DNA of 64,000 bases, from assembly GCF_950295315.1 (NCBI RefSeq), contig NC_080162.1, forward strand, positions 67,679,760-67,743,759, given 5' to 3'. The notes beneath the pieces were generated by a model, which saw nothing but the letters and a program-made list of their open reading frames with translations, was not told the DNA's origin and ran no database searches. Position 1 is the first letter of the stretch; each line of letters opens with the position of its first letter. The translations under genes and the position numbers were made by a program. This document shows positions 21,400-33,563 of this stretch, one piece after another. This DNA comes from Erinaceus europaeus (taxonomy: Eukaryota; Chordata; Mammalia; Eulipotyphla; Erinaceidae).

Positions 21400-22790
21400 A
21401 ATATATATCTCTCTCCCACCATCACTGGTCATTTCTATCAGGAATGTCATCATAATCCCTTTTGTGGGCTTCTTCAAGACCACACCCTCACCTTACCAAT
21501 GGTAAGGACAGTCACACTCTGTGAAGGGACACTGGGTTACTCTACTCTGCCACTTAAGCAAACTGGTCCTAAAATAAGTACAGTCTAGAATGTTCCCAGA
21601 TGTGACCATGGACTTTGGACACAGATTGACAGGGGCTCAGAGGTTATACAGGCTCCTGTGCTAAATGAGAATAGATATGGTCCCTGGGTCAGATAGATGT
21701 CGTAAATAGTTAATTTTATTTATGTATTTTCTTCAAGTTTGGGAGCTACTGTCTGCCCTGACCCAGTTTCCTAGTCCAATTATCAATTTTGACACCACCT
21801 TCTCAGACTATATTTTCAGTCTACCTGCAAGTTTACTATCAGGGTCCAGCAAAAATTACCATAGTCTCAGTAGAGCCCTACCCCACTAGGGAAAAATAGA
21901 AACAGGCTGGGGATATGGATTGACCTGCCAACATCCAAATCCAGTGGAGAAGCAATTACAGAAGTGAGACCTTCCACCTTCCGCATCCCATAAAGATCTT
22001 TGGTCCATACTCCCAGAGGGATAAAGACTAGGGAAGCTTTCAATGGAGGGGATGGTATGTGGATCTCTGGTGGTGGGAACTATATGGAATTATATGCCTC
22101 TTATCCCACAGTCTTGTTGGTCTTTTTTTAGTCACTAATAAAAAAAGTTACCACAGTCATGGGCCTTCAAAACATACCTAAAATAGACTTCCTAGCTTCT
22201 TTCCAACCTAAAATCCCTATTCCTATCTGCTCCATTACTACTTATGCTTCTTCTTAATTAGACATTTTGTCTTGCTTTATATCTTACTGCATTTCAGCCA
22301 CCAAGTTGCAATTGCTACTACTATTTCATCCTGAACTCCCTTGGCAGATAGCCTCACCAATGTGGCCTAGAACCTCTTCAGATCTCTGTCCCAGTGGGGA
22401 AAGACAGTAATAGGCTGGGGTCCTAAATCATCCTGCCAATGCCCATATCCCCAGAGAAGCAACTACAAAAGACTTTGATCCATACTCCCAGAGGAGTAAC
22501 TGTTAGGGCAAGATGACCAGAGAACTCTCAACTCCAGTTCCATCAGGTCCCAGCGAGAAAAGAGGGGACCCCCAAAAAAAGGGAAAAATGGGCAAATATA
22601 TATAGAGATGGATAGTTATAGAAATAATAGTCAACTAATAGTGAACTTGGGAGAACTAATGCAGTTTCCAATAGAGGGAATAGGGACACAAAACTATGGT
22701 GGTGGAAAAAAGGTATGGAATTATACCCCCATTATCTTATAATTTAGTAAATCAATATTAAATCAAGAATAAAAAATTTAAGAATATTTA
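21400..22790 (+). mobile_element. older L1 3'UTR interrupted by another L1
   Basis: The + strand follows the long L1 3'UTR (CACTGGTCATTTCTATCAGGAATG, TTGGGAGCTACTGTCTGCCC, GGCCTTCAAAACATACC) to the variant tail TAAATCAATATTAAATCAAGAATAAAA. Another L1 3' end is inserted at 21867-22147. Divergence marks it as one of the older copies. Confidence 0.75.
21856..22158 (+). mobile_element. L1 3' end nested in an older L1, with TSD
   Basis: ttaccatagtc (21856-21866) and ttaccacagtc (22148-22158) flank a 281-bp L1 3' end that starts GCCCTACCCCACTAGGG-like and closes in TTTTTAGTCACTAATAAAAAA. The host 3'UTR resumes directly after it. Confidence 0.75.
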
Positions 22791-22914
22791 GTCTAGTTAT
22801 TAGAAATGACAACATTATACAGATAGTGAACCTCTCCTATATTTATCTCCATAACAGTGTATTCAAAGACATATTCTAAGGCAATGAATTTCAAACTTTT
22901 GACTAATAGCAAAT

Positions 22915-23130
22915 GCTGGGGGGTGCTGGGCAATGGCGCATTAGGATGAATACACAGAAAACTATGCACAAAAATTTTTGTTCAAGCCTCTGGTCTCCAC
23001 CTGTAGGGGGGAAGCTTCATTAGCAGTGAGGTAGTGCTGCAGAGACCTTGCTCTCTCCCTCTTATTCTTTCCCCATCTCAAATTCTCTCTGTTTTATCAA
23101 AATAAATAAATAAATTTTAAAAATTAAACA
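22915..23130 (+). mobile_element. SINE, type A
   Basis: Head GGGTGCTGGGCAATGGCGCATT, B-box area GTTCAAGCCTCTGG, GAAGCTTCATTAGCAGTGAGGTAGTGCTGCAGAG block, CT-rich body, and an AATAAATAAATAAA tail. Confidence 0.8.
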
Positions 23131-23202
23131 AAAAGAAAATCTGTACATTTGAGACATGTTACAGACACTTACTATATGCATGACTGGAACATAAGATTAA
23201 TA

Positions 23203-25710
23203 AAAGTAAATTTCTCAGAACTAGGGGAAATATAGGTTCTGTAGAGGAAGTGAAAGGTTCCTGCTATCTTAGGGTTTAAAAGGCAATAGATAGTTATTGC
23301 TATGATCACATTATTTGGCAATTGGGTTAGTTTGAAATATCCCTTTGTTAGGATTTGCTGTATCATACAAACATCACCATAATTTATGTCCTTTGACATT
23401 ATTTGTATATAGCTGTGCCACTGGTTGCTTCCGTTCTTCTCCATGGTCTAAGCTTTTAAGAGAGTCAAGATATCAATGACTCAGCTTGTGGTCTGCATTA
23501 AAAAGTTTGAGATATTCAATCAAATTTCCCCTCTCATATTAATTAAATAGTGATTTATATGACTACAAATTGAATGAGTGTACATAAACACCATTCCTAC
23601 CACCAAAAGACTGTATCCCATCCCAGCCCCTCCTCTCCCCCCACTCCGTGAAGCCGAACATCCACCCTCACCTTCAACCCAGGGCTTTTACTTTGATGCC
23701 CACTACAAATTCAGTCAAATCCTGCTTTGACTTTCCCTTTCTGTTCTCCTTTCTAAACTTCTGGTTATGAGTGGGATCATCCCATACTCGTCTTTATCTT
23801 TCTAACTTAGCTCACTTAATATAATTCCTTCTAGCTCCATTCAAGGTGGGTCAAAGAAGGTGGGTTCATTGTTCTTCATAGCTGCATAGTATACCATTGT
23901 GTATATATACCACAGCTTTCTCAGCCACTCATCTGTTGTTGGCACTTGGTTTGCTTCCGGTTTTAGCTATTACAAAGTGTGCTGCTATGAACATAGGTGT
24001 ACACATATCTTTTTGGTTGGGTGTTATGGAGACTTTGGAGAATATCCATAGGAGAGGAATTACTGGGTCATATGGAAGGTCCTGGAACCTCTAGGTGGGG
24101 CTTACTTTCCTGCATGCTTCTCTCAGTTAATACTAAATAATATTGCATCCACTAATGCCAACCTAATCAATGCAATGAGTACCACCTCAGCATGTTTCAT
24201 TTTAGACTTTGTCCAGAGACGTCAAGTGTGGAATGTCAACCCTTCAGCCTCATTACTCGGGTGAGACCTTTCTTTTCATAGGATTCTCTAATTCCATTCC
24301 AGGAGGTTTATTTCCTAACAAAGTCCCAAAACCTAAACATAGACTAGGTCCCATGAGATAGAGCATATATTCACATTTATCTATAAATTAGGGCAAAATA
24401 TATACCTAAAAGCAAAAGTACACAATACTCTGCAGTGAGTCAGTATGAAGTTCATAATGAAGTAGTGTTTACTTAAACTTAGATACCCTTCTCACCTACT
24501 CCCTATTACACTTCTCTCACTCACTCCAAAACTATCTTATCAAAGCAAGGACTGCAAAGAGAATAAGGGCAAGAGACTGGCATACTTCAGTAACAACTCT
24601 TTAGTCACTATCAGGCCACCCCATCAGCTGGGGCCCTATTCAGAGAGTCCTGAGATTCCCAAACAGACATGATGGGCCTATACCCCAAATAAATCCCTCT
24701 CTCCATTGTTACTGGTCATCTCTATCAGGAACAACAAAACAGACTCCTTTGTGGGCCCCCATAGGACCTTGTCCTCAACTTGGATCAACAACTGTAGAGA
24801 ATGTTCCATCCTCTGAAGGGAGGATGGATAACATCCTCTATGCTACACCTGAAGAAGATGGGTAGTTATTGGAGTAGCATGGAATGTTCCTAGTCATGAC
24901 CACAGAACGTGAGCTCAGATCTACAGCGATGCAGAGGTCAGATAGGCTCCTAAGCTGAATATGGGCCCCAGATCATATCAAATTGATGGGGTTTACAATC
25001 AACAAGATTTACACATCTTTCCCATATTTGGGAGCTACTCACTTTCCTGATCCAGCTTTGTGGTCCTTTTCCCAGCCATAATATCATCTCCCCAGACAAT
25101 AACTAGATTCCTCCTGCATATCAGATTTAAGGCTCAGGGAAAGAAAAAAAATACTAGTATAGCCACAGGCCCTTTGGAATAGAACTAAAACATGCCTACT
25201 AGCTATCTACAAGATGGAGATCCCCCCCCCCCCCAACTCTTCATCTGCACTACTCCAGCCTTTAGGTTCATGATTAGTCAACAATTTGTTTGGCTTTATA
25301 TGATTAACTCTCTTTTCAACCATCAGGTTTCAGATGGGTAGCATTTTGCCAATCAGACTTCCCTGGACAATGTGTCCTGGAACTCTGCTTCCCCAGAATC
25401 CACCCCAACAGGGAAAGAAAGAAACAGACTGGGAGTATGGATTGATCTGTCAACGCCCATGTTCAGCAAGGAAGCAATTACAGAAGCCAGACCTTCCACC
25501 TTCTGCATCCCACAATGACCTTGGGTCCATACTCTCAGAGGGTTAAAGAACAAGAAAGCTATCAGATGAGGGGATGGGATAGGTAGTTCTGGTGGTGGGT
25601 ATTGTGTGGAGCTGTACCCTTCATGTCCTTTGGTTTTTTTCAGTGTTTCCTTTTTATAAAGAAAATAAAAATTAAGTAAAGAAAGAAGTTATTTTTAAAG
25701 TAAATTTCTC
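23203..25710 (+). mobile_element. L1-K: 5'-inverted (twin-primed) L1 with TSD
   Basis: A perfect 14-bp direct repeat aaagtaaatttctc at 23203-23216 and 25697-25710 bounds the insertion. From about 24082 to 25696 the + strand carries 1.6 kb of L1 3'UTR to the TTTATAAAGAAAATAAAA tail. From 23217 to about 24081 the sequence is inverted and carries the next upstream part of the same element, the proximal 3'UTR and the ORF2 C-terminal end. The two parts meet in the element at the same place (GAGGTTCC/AGAACT), and the inversion joint has a 2-3 base overlap. It is one insertion of about 2.5 kb. Confidence 0.9.
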
Positions 25711-26697
25711 CTTACTATGAGTGCTGTTCTGATACATTTTAATGCTCTCATACAGGGGTATGTTACATATCATTGTTTTTACATTAACTTCTTCATAACT
25801 TTTCAATACATTTGTTTGGTTTTTTTAAATAGAAATGGACCTAGAGCACACTTCTGCATATGCTGTATCAGAGATTGAACTTTGGGCTTCACACATGCAA
25901 GTAAGTCCTGTACTATCCCAGCTCCATCACATCCCAATCCACAAATTCTTTTTTACATTTACTTATTTATTTTAGTGGGGGGGGTGGGGTTAGGGGAGAA
26001 GAGTAAGAGAGAGAAGGCAGGAGAAATCAGAGGCTAGTTCAACTGTATTATATGGTGCTGTTGTGAACTAAACTCACAACCTCTGGGTTCTCAACCATAC
26101 AAATTGGGTGTGTTCCTCTGAAATAACTTCCTAGTCTCCCTGGCTTCTTAACTATTACCGATTTACTTTCAGACTTCTGCCTATTCCTTGCGTAAATTGT
26201 TAAGAGACTATTCATTTGTTTCTAAATAAGACATGACTAAAAAAATTATTGTTGAAGATTTTGCTTTGGTGCTATATGTCACACCCAATCCAAGTTTCAC
26301 ATATGTTTTCCCTTACTGTTCTTTGCTAGTAAGTTCTACCCTTAAATTAGATCATTTCATATTGATCTTTCTTTTCTAGCTTATATATTGGTTGATTTAA
26401 TGAGAGAAAATGAGAACCATAGCATCTTTCTAGCATGTGAAATACTGTGATGAAACCTGGAACTTCAATACATGGAAGTCCCATGTTCTACTGTTGATAT
26501 ACTTCCTTAGTCACAAATATTACTTTTACAGTGAATCCGAAGTAATGTTAAGCATTAAAAACTATTACCTTTTAATATTAACAATAAATAGGATGTATCA
26601 TTCTAAGGAAAATAATTTAAATGAATAGAGTAAAAATATTTCTAGTAGTAAATCTCAATAACATCTTAAATTTATAGGTTTATCTTTAAAGTACAAA
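25711..26697. other. mostly unassigned DNA with degenerate SINE traces
   Basis: Between 25830 and 26130 two faint minus-strand SINE-like segments appear (TGAACTTTGGGCTTCACACATG; AACTAAACTCACAACCTCTGGG after a G/A-rich body). The rest shows nothing. Confidence 0.4.
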
Positions 26698-27020
26698 CTA
26701 AAAGTATATCTTTTTTTGGTTTTTTATTTTCTTTTTATTTATTTTCCCTTTTGTTGCCCTTGTCTTTTGACTGTTGTAGTTGTTGTTGTTACTGACGTCG
26801 TCATTGTTGGATAGGACAGAGAGAAATGGAGGGAGGAGGGGAAGACAGAGGGGGGAGAGAAAGATAGACACCTGCAGACCTGCTTCACTGCCTGTGAAGT
26901 GACTCCCCTGTAGGTGGGGGGCCAGAGGCTGGAACTGAGATCCTTTTGCTGGTCCTTGCGCTTTGCACCACGTGCATTTAACGCGCAGTGCTACCACCTA
27001 ACTCCCTAAAAGTATGTCTT
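26698..27020 (-). mobile_element. SINE, type B, minus strand, with TSD
   Basis: ctaaaagtatatctt at 26698-26712 and ctaaaagtatgtctt at 27006-27020 (one mismatch in 15) flank a full-length type B copy with head, B box, GAAGCAGGTCTGCAGGTGTC complement, CAACAACAA stretch, and A-rich tail. Confidence 0.9.
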
Positions 27021-27867
27021 AAGTGGGATATATGTCAGTCATGGCTCTCCTCTTTAAAATATATAGCATAATAGAATGTGCATGTAGCAATTATGGAATA
27101 GTCCTCTCAGTACAGTTGATATAATTTGGTTTCTTACTTAATTTTTGCTGAATCCTACCCAGATGAATCATTGAATAACATATATAGTTGGTCCTTATTA
27201 TCTTGGATTATTAAGCAAAAACTAAAAAGTTATATTACCTGAAGATATTTCCTCATAGTGATCAGTGAGCAGGTGATTCTGTTTCCTATGGAGAAAGAAA
27301 TGATAAACAAAATTGAAAAAAATAATTTAAAACAATAAAAATTAAATAAACTTAGAGTCCCTAGATTTTGAAATCTTAGCAAATATATATCTACAGTCCA
27401 GACACTTTCTTGGAAGCAGGATACAATTACAACAACTAAAGTCCTTTTGTGTATAACTCTCCATTTCCATTAGTGCTAAAGAATACTGAATTCAACTTCT
27501 AAGACATAGCACTCTATATAAGATACCACTTATCATTTAATAAAAGCTTAGCTAGATTAGATTGTCAACTCTCAGAAGACTGGGGTTCTATTTTCTGTTT
27601 AACACAGCAACATTGTAGGACTTCATTTTCTATATCTAGTTTATATTTTACATGTACATTTATTTACATAACAAAATGAAACATAACTTGATGAACAAGA
27701 ACTTTGTTTTGTTCACTGCTGTATCTCTTCAGTCTAGAACAATGCCTGGTAAGTTCTCAATAATATTTGCTGAATAAAACTGAACTTATGAAATAAGCAT
27801 GACTGGGGAGGAGTTAGTAGGTAGAGCAAAGGACTTGTAGGCATGTGTAAGTCAGTGCACATAAGTC

Positions 27868-27868
<1 letters not shown>
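27021..27868. other. unassigned DNA
   Basis: AT-rich; a tRNA-SINE-like head (GGAGTTAGTAGGTAGAGCAAAGGAC) may lie at 27800-27840 just before the CA tract. Confidence 0.4.

Positions 27869-27928
<60 letters not shown>
27869..27928. repeat. (CA)n microsatellite
   Basis: About 29 uninterrupted CA units; likely polymorphic. Short open frames across it are low-complexity artefacts. Confidence 0.97.
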
Positions 27929-27929
<1 letters not shown>

Positions 27930-28084
27930 AGCACCAGGAACATGAAGAATATGAAGAGCACTCAGGTTGCAGAAACACAAAAGCTACATGCTGAAAATTC
28001 AAAATGTATAGAACTTAGATACAGGGAGGAGTGGAGATAATTCTAGACCAAGAATTATATAACCTTTATAATTTTTTAAAATTA

Positions 28085-28296
28085 TTTTAATTTTTTAAAA
28101 TCTTTATTTGTCGTATAGAGACAGTCAGAAATTGAGAGGGAAGGGGGTGATAAAGAGGGAGAAAAACAGAGAGATGCCTGCAGCACTGCTTCACCACTTG
28201 TGAAACTTTTCACCTGCAGGTGGGGACCAGGGGCTTCAAACCTGGCTCCTTGCACACTGTAACATGTGCACTGGGTGTGCCACCACCTGGCCCCTA
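28085..28296 (-). mobile_element. SINE, type A, minus strand
   Basis: The minus strand shows the head GGCCAGGTGGTGGCACACCCAG, B-box region, GTGAAGCAGTGCTGCAGGC, CT-rich body (CTCTCAATTTCTGACTGTCTC), and an AATAAAGAT-like tail. Confidence 0.85.
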
Positions 28297-28344
28297 CCGT
28301 TAAAAAAGTGTGTGTGCTGCCTTTAAGTGTCTTCATCTTCATTT

Positions 28345-28366
28345 TTCTTTTACTTGAGATGACATG

Positions 28367-28424
<58 letters not shown>

Positions 28425-28590
28425 AGGAAATTGAGTGAGAAAGTGGAACTAGGAAAAGAAGAGGACACCTTCAGCACTGTTTCACCTCCTATGAAGCTTT
28501 CTCTCTGCAGGTAGGCACTGTAGGCTTGAACTTGGATCTTTGTGCATGGTAATGTGTGCTCAACCGGGTGTGCCACCATCTAGACCCACT
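28345..28590 (-). mobile_element. SINE, type A, minus strand, tail expanded to (TA)n
   Basis: Head GGTCTAGATGGTGGCACACCCGG at 28590, GAAACAGTGCTGAAGGTGTCC block, and body, with the A-rich tail replaced by a TA dinucleotide expansion at 28372-28421. Confidence 0.75.
28372..28421. repeat. (TA)n microsatellite
   Basis: About 25 uninterrupted TA units at the 3' end of a SINE. Able to extrude a hairpin. Confidence 0.95.
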
Positions 28591-28879
28591 CATGTTTTAC
28601 TATATATTTAATGTCTTGTGTTGGGAGGGGAGTGGGGAATTAGTTTAATGTGTCTTTGTGTGTTTAGACCATACTGAATATACCTGCAGCTAAAGGCAAA
28701 CACTTACTTTCTCAATCTGCTGTCGTATGGGCAGTTGGAAATTGTATATGAATAGTAACGTATTTTGATTTTTTTCTGGTACTTTCAAATTGAACAAGAC
28801 TAGTACATATTTATTTCCTGTTTATGTGACTTCTTTGATACATCAGGAAAGTCTTTTTTCATTTTCCTTTTTTATATAA

Positions 28880-29275
28880 GTTCATTAGTGATTTAATAAC
28901 AACTGACAAGATTTCGATATAAGAGGGGAACAATTCCATACAATCCCCACCACCAGAGTTCCATATTCCCTCCCCATCCACTGGAAGGATCCCTAGTCTT
29001 TAATCCTCTGGGAGTATGTACCAGAGATCTTTATGGGGAGCAGAAGGTGGGAGGTCTGGCTTCTGTAATTGCTTCTCTGCTGGATATGGGCATAGACAGG
29101 TTGAATCACACTCCCAGTCTGTTTCTATCTTTCCCTAGTGGTGTTGGGCTCTGGAGTGGTAGGGTTCCAGGACATACTGGTGAGTTTATCTGCCCAAGGA
29201 AGTCAAATTGGTATAAAGGTAGCATCTGCAACTTGGTGGCTACAAAACATTAAGATATAAAGCAGAACCATTTGT
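28880..29275 (-). mobile_element. L1 3'UTR end, minus strand
   Basis: Diverged terminal 3'UTR with CCACCACCAGAGTTCC, GGGAGTATGTACCAGAG, TCTGGCTTCTGTAATTGCTTC, and GCAACTTGGTGGCTAC. Truncated near 29275. Confidence 0.8.
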
Positions 29276-29329
29276 TTAATAATCAGGAATCTAAAGGTAA
29301 AAGTAAGCACATGAAATTTGGGGTCTTCA

Positions 29330-29485
29330 TTTTCTTTTTCATTCTTCTTTTCCAAAGAGACAGTCAGAGAGAAGGTGAAGCCATAGCATTGCTCCACTAT
29401 GCATGGTGCTTGGTGCTGGAGCTAGACCTAGGGTCTCACACATGATAAGGCACATATCCTACTGAGTGAGCAATATCCCAGTGCT
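29330..29485 (-). mobile_element. degenerate SINE, minus strand
   Basis: A GAGACAGTCAGAGAGAAGG body and GGTGCTGGAGCTAGACCTAGGGTCTCACACATG head resemble older tRNA-type SINEs (type D). No clear target duplication. Confidence 0.5.
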
Positions 29486-30347
29486 TTTCTCACTATTATC
29501 TGACTTCTACTTAAATGCCATCTTATCAGACAAATTTTCATTTTGATCTCATCACTCTTTCTATATTGAATTTATATTTTACATGTACATTTACATACAC
29601 AACAAAATGAAACATAACTTAATGAGCAAAAACTTTGCTTTCTTCACTGCTGTATCTCTTGAGCCTAGAACAATAGTAGGACTTTAAAGTCTCATTGTTG
29701 TGAATCCACCAGGACTCACACTTCACTCTAAATACATAAATATATACATAAATATATAAATTATGCCCATAAGGACTCACTTCTGCTTATCATACAAATT
29801 TTGTAAGCCAACCATAACATTTCCCACCCTTAACTGCTCTTGACTATTAGAGATGATGAAGTAAAAGTTATAAAATCTTACTGTCCAGTGTATCTTTTTG
29901 CAGTCTAGGCAAGGAAATCTATATATTGGCTATGTTAAATCTCATTCTCACTAGGGAATGAATGGTGAACCAAAAGATGTGGAAAGAACTGTTCTAAAAC
30001 CTACTTTGACTTCATTGGAAGTCTTGTGTCACATTCATTGGCATTTGTAAGACAAATCTTCCACCTTTTTTAAAAATTAATAATTAAGATTCTTAAGGTA
30101 AATTATGCAACAGGAAATTGACACTTCAGTGAGCTTGGCTCACACAGTTTATTGATTATGGTACATCAAATCAAAACAATAAAGCTTGAAAAAACTAAAA
30201 AAAGGACTGTTTTTTTTTCAAGCTCTACTGATATTTTATATTAGGGCAATGCTTGTCTGATGATATTTTACACAATCAAAATTGTAAAAATCAAAGAATC
30301 ATAATAAAACTAACAGTAATCCAATTGTCTCACAAAAATCTAAAGGT
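29486..30347. other. unassigned AT-rich DNA
   Basis: The segment 29580-29670 repeats a motif also found at 27655-27745 (ACATGTACATTTA..ACAACAAAATGAAACATAACTT ... CTTCACTGCTGTATCTCTT), so a short dispersed or duplicated sequence is present in both places. Nothing else recognised. Confidence 0.45.
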
Positions 30348-32287
30348 CTTTTTAACTATTTTTTTTATTTTTTATTTATTTATTTTTTTATTTAAGAAAG
30401 GATTAATTAACAAAACCATAGGGTAGGAGGGGTACAATTCCACACAATTCCCACCACCCAGTCTCCATTTCCGACCCCCTCCCCTGATAGCTTTCCCATT
30501 CTCTATCCCTCTGGGAGCATGGACCCAGGGTCATTGTGGGTTGCAGAAGGTAGAAGGTCTGGCTTCTGTAATTGCTTCCCAGCTGAACATGGACATTGAC
30601 TGGTCGGTCCATACTCCCAGTCTGCCTCTCTCTTTCCCTAGTAGGGTGGGTCTCTGGGGAAGCGGAGCTCCAGGACACATTGGTGGGGTCTTCAGTCTAG
30701 GGAACCCTGGCCGGCATCCTGATGACATCTGGAACCTGGTGACTGAAAAGAGAGTTAACATGCGAAGCCAAACAAATTGTTGAGCAATCATGGACTCAAA
30801 GCTTGGAATAGTGGAGAGGAAGTGTTAGGGGGGTACTCACTGCAAACTCTAGTGTACTTCTGCTTTCAGGTATATATTTTGTAGTAGTTTATGGATACGT
30901 GTGAACATATGCTCTCTCTCACAGAAACTGGTGTATATCTAGGTTTTGGGATTTTTTTAGAAAGTGAACCACCTGAGATGAAATTAGAGTATACTATGAA
31001 AGGAAAGGTCTCACCCAAGTAATGAAGCTGAAGGGTTGTCATTCCACACGTGAAGTCTCTGGACACAGTCTGATGTGAAGCATGTTGAGGTGGCAATCGT
31101 TGTGTTGGTTAGGTTGTGATAGGCAGATGGAATATTATTTGATATGGATTGGGAGAGCATATGGGAAAGGGGGCCCTATCCAAGGGTTCCAGGACTGGGG
31201 GAAGTAGAGGCTCTATAGTGGAGATGTGAGGTTCCTGCTGTCTTAGGGTTCAAAAAGACAATCGATAGTTAATGTTATCATCACATTATTTGGTAATTGG
31301 GTTAACTTTGAAAAGTCCTTTTGTTAGGGTTTCCTGTACAGTACCCAGTATCTTGTATATAGCTGTGCTATTGGTTGCTTCTGATATACTTGGTCTAGGC
31401 TTTTGAGAGAGTCTGCATATCAATTACACAGCCTATATATTGAAAAGATTCAGTTTGTGTTTTGAAAAACTTCGAGACATACAATTAAGTTTCCCCCTCT
31501 AATATTAATTAACTAGTGATTTATATGACTACATTTTACTAGGAGTGTACATAAACACCATTCCCACCACCAAAAGACTGTGACCCATCCCTCCCACCCA
31601 CTCCCGCCCCCTACTGTCCCAGGAAGCTGCATGTCTACCCCTCACCACAGGGTTTTTACTTTGATGCCCTACTTACAATTTGGTCAGGTCCTGCTTTTAG
31701 TTTCCCTTTCAGATCTTCTTAGTCAACTTCTGTTGATGAGTGGGATCATCCCATACTCATCTTTATCTTTCTGACTTAGCTCACTTAACATAATTCCTTC
31801 TAGCTCTGTCCAAGATGGGTCAGAGAAGGTGGGTTCATTGTTCTTGATATCTGTATAGTATTCCATTGTGTATATATACCACAGCTTTCTCAGCCACTCG
31901 AGTATCTGTTGTTGGGCACCTGGGTTGCTTCCAGGTTTTAGCTATTATGAATTGTGCTGCTATGAACATAGGAGTACACACCTCTTTTTGGTTGGGTGTT
32001 ATGGAGTCCTTGGGGTATAATCCCAGGAGAGGAATTACTGGATCAGATGGAAGGTCCATGTCTAGCCTTCTGAGAGTTTTCCAGACTGCTCTCCACAGAG
32101 GCTGTTCCAATTTACATCCCCACCAGCAATGTAAAAGGGTTCCTCTGTCCCCACAACCTCTCCAGCATTTGTTGCTGCTGTCCTTTTTGATGTATGCCAT
32201 TCTTACAGTAATGAGGTGGTATCTTAGTGTTGTCTTAATTTGCATTTCTCTGACAATCAGTGACCTAGAGCTTTTTAACTATTTTTT
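30348..32287 (-). mobile_element. L1-M: 1.9-kb 5'-truncated L1 with TSD
   Basis: ctttttaactatttttt at 30348-30364 and 32271-32287 flanks an L1 that starts in the last part of ORF2 (32270) and runs through the 3'UTR to a T-rich (minus-strand A) tail at 30365-30400. Compared with L1-K and L1-B, an internal stretch of the 3'UTR is missing near 30810, between TGAGCAATCATGGACTC and the CTGCAAACTCTAG region. Confidence 0.9.
31735..32270 (-). pseudogene. L1-M ORF2 C-terminal domain
   Basis: The minus strand encodes the Cys-rich end of L1 ORF2: [20 protein letters not shown], then [20 protein letters not shown] with the conserved Cys-His pattern (C..C....H.C..C), and [14 protein letters not shown] stretch of 136 codons is open (31835-32245) before frames break in the KDxxxSFAxTWMxLE-equivalent region. 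Only the final 180 residues of about 1275 are present. Confidence 0.9.
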
Positions 32288-33314
32288 ATGATGAACGTAA
32301 ACAGACTTACAAGTAATGCAATAACATTTTAAATTGAAAAAGAAAAAAAGGTCAAATTACACGTTCACGGCCACTTAAAATTCTGCAATCTCACACTTTT
32401 CTTTCTTTAATTCTTTTAAAAGTATAAATATTATACTTTACGGAGATCTCTTTTTTTTCTTTGTGACAGTTGCCCTAGATTTAGTGACCTGTAATAAATT
32501 AGCTCTATGGACATAGACGGTTTCATTCCACTTTGTGTGCTGGGATTGACTTGTCTGTAATTTATTTGCCCTCTGTCTTGTCTCTTCTCCACTGCCTTCA
32601 CTTCAGTAGGTCATTTCAAGAAGCCATGTCCTGGGGTTAGAAAATAAGACTGACAAACAAGGTCTACCAGAGGTGAGGGAACCCCTTTCCTTTACAAGTT
32701 AGGTGAATTAATCCTCTATAAGATCCAAAATTCTTGTACAACTTTAGAAGACAAAGCATTTCCTTTTCCTCTGACTATATTTTTCTGGAAAGAAAGAATG
32801 TGATAATAAGGAAATCAAGTTTATGGACTCTATGACAACTATAAAATGCAAACTTTCCAACAATTCTAGATATATAGATATAGTGGGTGAAATAAAATAT
32901 TTTTTTTCTTTTTCTGCATGTGCCTGCATTTACTCTACTCCTTTGCTTTGGATCCTCCCCCTACCTCCCCCCCTCTTTTTTTCAACTTCAGATAATGACC
33001 AACACAGAAAAAGACCATCACCATGGTTTATAAAGATACTTCTGATGCAAGTAGTATGAGAATGTGGGTCTTTGCACATTACTAAGTGAGCTATCTCCCC
33101 CACCTAAACTTAAAATTATGCATCTTCTACTCTACATAGCAAGGTCATAGATTCAATATTAACTTAACATAACTTTGTTATTAATTCTTTGTTGCCTTCA
33201 TATTTATAATGACAACAATGTTGCTTTTGCCTGTTTTCCGAAGGCATATGTTTCACTGACATAAGTAAGCTGCAAGGGCAAGTCAGTTAAAATAGAATAT
33301 AAAGCAGCATACTG
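32288..33314. other. unassigned DNA
   Basis: No element or gene recognised; a pyrimidine-rich stretch lies at 32950-32985. Confidence 0.5.
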
Positions 33315-33563
33315 CAAAAGAGAGAGTTTGGGGGTCAGTGGTGGCACACCCGGTTTAGCTCACACATACACTGCACAGGGGCAAAGGGTCAAGCTTCCAG
33401 TCCCCACTTGCAGGGGGAAAGCTTCACAAGTGGTGAAACAGTGCAGCAGGCACTCTCCCTCTCTATCACCCCCTTCCCTCTTGATTTCTGACTATCTCTA
33501 TCCAATAAATAAATAAATATAAAAAATAAGTTAAAAATACAAGCAAACAAAAGAGTGAGTTTG
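33315..33563 (+). mobile_element. SINE, type A, with TSD
   Basis: caaaagag(a/t)gagtttg at 33315-33330 and 33548-33563 (one mismatch in 16) flanks a complete copy: GGGTCAGTGGTGGCACACCCGG head, AAGCTTCACAAGTGGTGAAACAGTGCAGCAG block, CT-rich body, and CCAATAAATAAATAAAT tail. Confidence 0.9.

Noticed and set aside
27814..28040. Frames across the CA repeat
   Set aside because: Cys-Val or Thr-His runs come from the (CA)n tract.
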